Below are positions 21,963 through 23,024 of a DNA stretch of 23,024 bases, in pieces (positions within the stretch are counted from its first letter, which is position 1; each line of letters begins with the position of its first letter). The notes beneath the pieces were generated by a model. That model did not search any database and was not told the DNA's origin. It worked only from the letters and a program-made list of their open reading frames with translations. The translations under genes and the position numbers were made by a program. This DNA comes from Ruminococcaceae bacterium UBA5396. Lineage in GTDB: Bacteria > Bacillota > Clostridia > Oscillospirales > Acutalibacteraceae. The DNA lies in contig DHOG01000003.1 of NCBI GenBank assembly GCA_002410715.1, positions 13,955-36,978 of the forward strand, read 5' to 3'.

Positions 21963-22082
21963 ATGATCACTTCCATCCATAATTATGATGAAAAAGGCGG
22001 TAAAATCTCGACTGATAGTAATATTTGTCGGAATTGTTACGGTGGGTATAAATATAATTGGGTATGTCTGATTGATTATTGA
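21963..22082 (+). CDS. Possible 39-residue small protein with a CxxC pair
   Basis: An ATG preceded by AGGGGGA (21951-21957) opens a frame of 39 codons. The product is polar, begins MITSIHNYDEKGGKIS and has ICRNCYGGYKYNWVC, where CRNC and a later Cys could bind a metal or form disulfides. The glycine/tyrosine-rich end has no recognised family. The excellent ribosome binding site is the main support; the length is within what chance allows. Confidence 0.4.
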   Translation: MITSIHNYDEKGGKISTDSNICRNCYGGYKYNWVCLIDY

Positions 22083-22114
22083 ATGGGGGACATCTGAACA
22101 AAGAAGAACCGGTA

Positions 22115-22143
22115 TTGCAATTTGATTGCTCTAAGGATATAAT
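22115..22143 (+). promoter_or_regulatory. Promoter of the six-helix membrane protein
   Basis: TTGCAA (22115-22120) and a perfect TATAAT (22138-22143) are 17 bases apart. Initiation near 22150 gives a leader of about 89 bases. Confidence 0.72.
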
Positions 22144-22238
22144 TTGTGTAAGAGGGTAAGTATAATAACCGTCTTACATTAACTGGGCGCAGCGCAGGTT
22201 TTATTTGGAATCAGCTGCCTGCCGGAAAGGTCTGAAAC

Positions 22239-22997
22239 ATGTCTGATCAGATAGAGAACCGAATCAACAAAGCGGAGAAAGAACCTTCGAAGTTTGCTAT
22301 GTTACACGTATCATGGTATACCCCGGAAAGATGTCTGAACGGCTTGCTTCTTACTTCTGTTATTCAGATCATAATTGCATTGCTGCTTTATTTGATTGCA
22401 GCTATTAAATTGGAGGTTAATCTGGTTGGAGCTGCGGTCTCCATTGTACTTGCGATGCTTGCACATTTTAAAGCAGGTGAAAACCGTCTGTCTCGTGTAG
22501 TAATCCGCATTGCCAGTATAATTGTCCTGGCGGGATTGCCTGTTTTCTATGCTGTGCTAATTATTGTTTCATATTTTATTAACCGGTCTGCCGACGTTAT
22601 GAATTACTTGGCGGCAACAGAGGAAGCACTGATTATTATTTTATACCTCGTTTTAATTCCGGTTTTGTTTTTCCAGCCGGTTTTGGCGGTGATGTCAAAA
22701 TATCGCAGACGCTTTGATTTGGTATTGGCACGTATAGCAGGAATCACCGCCCTTATATTATCGGTCTGCGTGAATATATTGGAGTATTATCTCGGCGATG
22801 ATAAGACCATCCTTACCTCGTTTGAAACGCCCAAGCTGTTCGGTCAATCCATTAAAGTCGACATTGATAATATTGTGATACGGATTATTTTCATTGGATG
22901 CAGCGCCGCTTTTGTTGTGTTTTCCTTTATGCTGCGCTGGCATCCTTCACAAAAGATTAAGAAAGTAAAATCAAGCGGTGATGATAAGAAAAGGTGA
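22239..22997 (+). CDS. Hypothetical six-helix integral membrane protein
   Basis: 252 residues. A polar N-terminus of about 30 residues precedes six hydrophobic segments near 33-55, 60-77, 88-113, 127-150, 163-183 and 211-231. The C-terminus is short and lysine-rich. GGAAAGG (22223-22229) 9 bases before the ATG and a strong promoter make it a real gene. No catalytic or binding motif is seen and no family is recognised. It is divergent from the PBP gene, and a possible next gene begins 5 bases after its stop, so it is probably the first gene of an operon that continues past the window. Confidence 0.75.
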   Translation: MSDQIENRINKAEKEPSKFAMLHVSWYTPERCLNGLLLTSVIQIIIALLLYLIAAIKLEVNLVGAAVSIVLAMLAHFKAGENRLSRVVIRIASIIVLAGLPVFYAVLIIVSYFINRSADVMNYLAATEEALIIILYLVLIPVLFFQPVLAVMSKYRRRFDLVLARIAGITALILSVCVNILEYYLGDDKTILTSFETPKLFGQSIKVDIDNIVIRIIFIGCSAAFVVFSFMLRWHPSQKIKKVKSSGDDKKR

Positions 22998-23002
22998 AAT
23001 AA

Positions 23003-23024
23003 TTGATAACAAAGGCGACGCATA
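23003..23024 (+). CDS. Possible start of the next gene, cut by the window edge
   Basis: A TTG at 23003 lies 6 bases after AAGGTG (22991-22996) and opens a frame beginning MITKATH. Only seven codons are visible, so this is a suggestion based on the ribosome binding site and tight spacing. Confidence 0.25.

Larger units (their letters stand above)
21813..22238. other. Intergenic region between the PBP and membrane-protein genes
   Basis: Holds the small ORF (21963-22082) and a good promoter (22115-22143). No convincing promoter for the minus-strand PBP was found; TTGTTC-17-TATATT (21933-21905) is the best weak candidate. The leader after 22150 has a GTAAGA/TCTTAC hairpin (near 22146-22176) of unknown meaning. 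Confidence 0.45.

Noticed and set aside
1..23024. CRISPR arrays, tRNA/rRNA genes, insertion sequences and prophage genes
   Set aside because: Looked for spaced direct repeats, tRNA T-loop signatures and transposase or phage motifs throughout; none were seen.

Overview
The window looks like a chromosomal segment of an anaerobic, spore-forming Gram-positive of class Clostridia, probably in the Oscillospiraceae/Ruminococcaceae range. The indicators are spoIIE beside a class B penicillin-binding protein, S-box and FMN riboswitches with intrinsic terminators, strong AGGAGG-type ribosome binding sites, frequent GTG/TTG starts, a Glu/Leu-type dehydrogenase, and short hairpin repeats between genes. 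No phage, transposase, CRISPR, tRNA or rRNA was seen. The content is mostly housekeeping.

Layout, left to right. 1-428 is the N-terminal part of a glutamate dehydrogenase (minus). Divergent from it is a two-gene unit (651-1840) of a membrane-anchored metallophosphoesterase and a small membrane protein, closed by a bidirectional terminator. A minus-strand unit follows: an MsbA-like ABC exporter and a zinc-dependent phospholipase C-like protein (1946-4471). rpsT (4706-4960) has its own promoter and terminator. After an intergenic double-hairpin repeat comes a yfhO-csbB-type pair (5372-9320, minus), which by analogy with Bacillus and Listeria glycosylates a cell-surface polymer. Next are a hairpin-rich intergenic region, a DegV/FakB fatty-acid-binding protein, and an O-antigen-ligase-like polytopic protein (minus).

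12679-14927 (plus) is a two-gene cassette of a radical SAM protein with a C-terminal helix-hairpin-helix and its partner protein, families annotated only as putative DNA modification/repair (TIGR03916/TIGR03915 as I recall them). It is transcribed from a near-consensus promoter overlapped by two LexA/SOS-like boxes, with a 21-bp perfect palindrome in the leader. This is the most interesting locus of the window. It converges on metK (minus), which is controlled by a SAM-I riboswitch; metK makes the cofactor that the radical SAM enzyme uses, although the arrangement may be coincidental.

Upstream of metK is ribU (riboflavin ECF S-component), identified by both its sequence and an FMN riboswitch. 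Then come spoIIE (with a long-spacer promoter of the Spo0A-activated type) and a class B PBP (20190-21812). The right end holds a possible 39-codon ORF, and a plus-strand six-helix membrane protein of unknown function (22239-22997).

Several CDS starts below are chosen on ribosome binding sites and differ from the longest open frame: the phospholipase-like protein, ABC exporter, rpsT, csbB, yfhO, degV, radical SAM and spoIIE.
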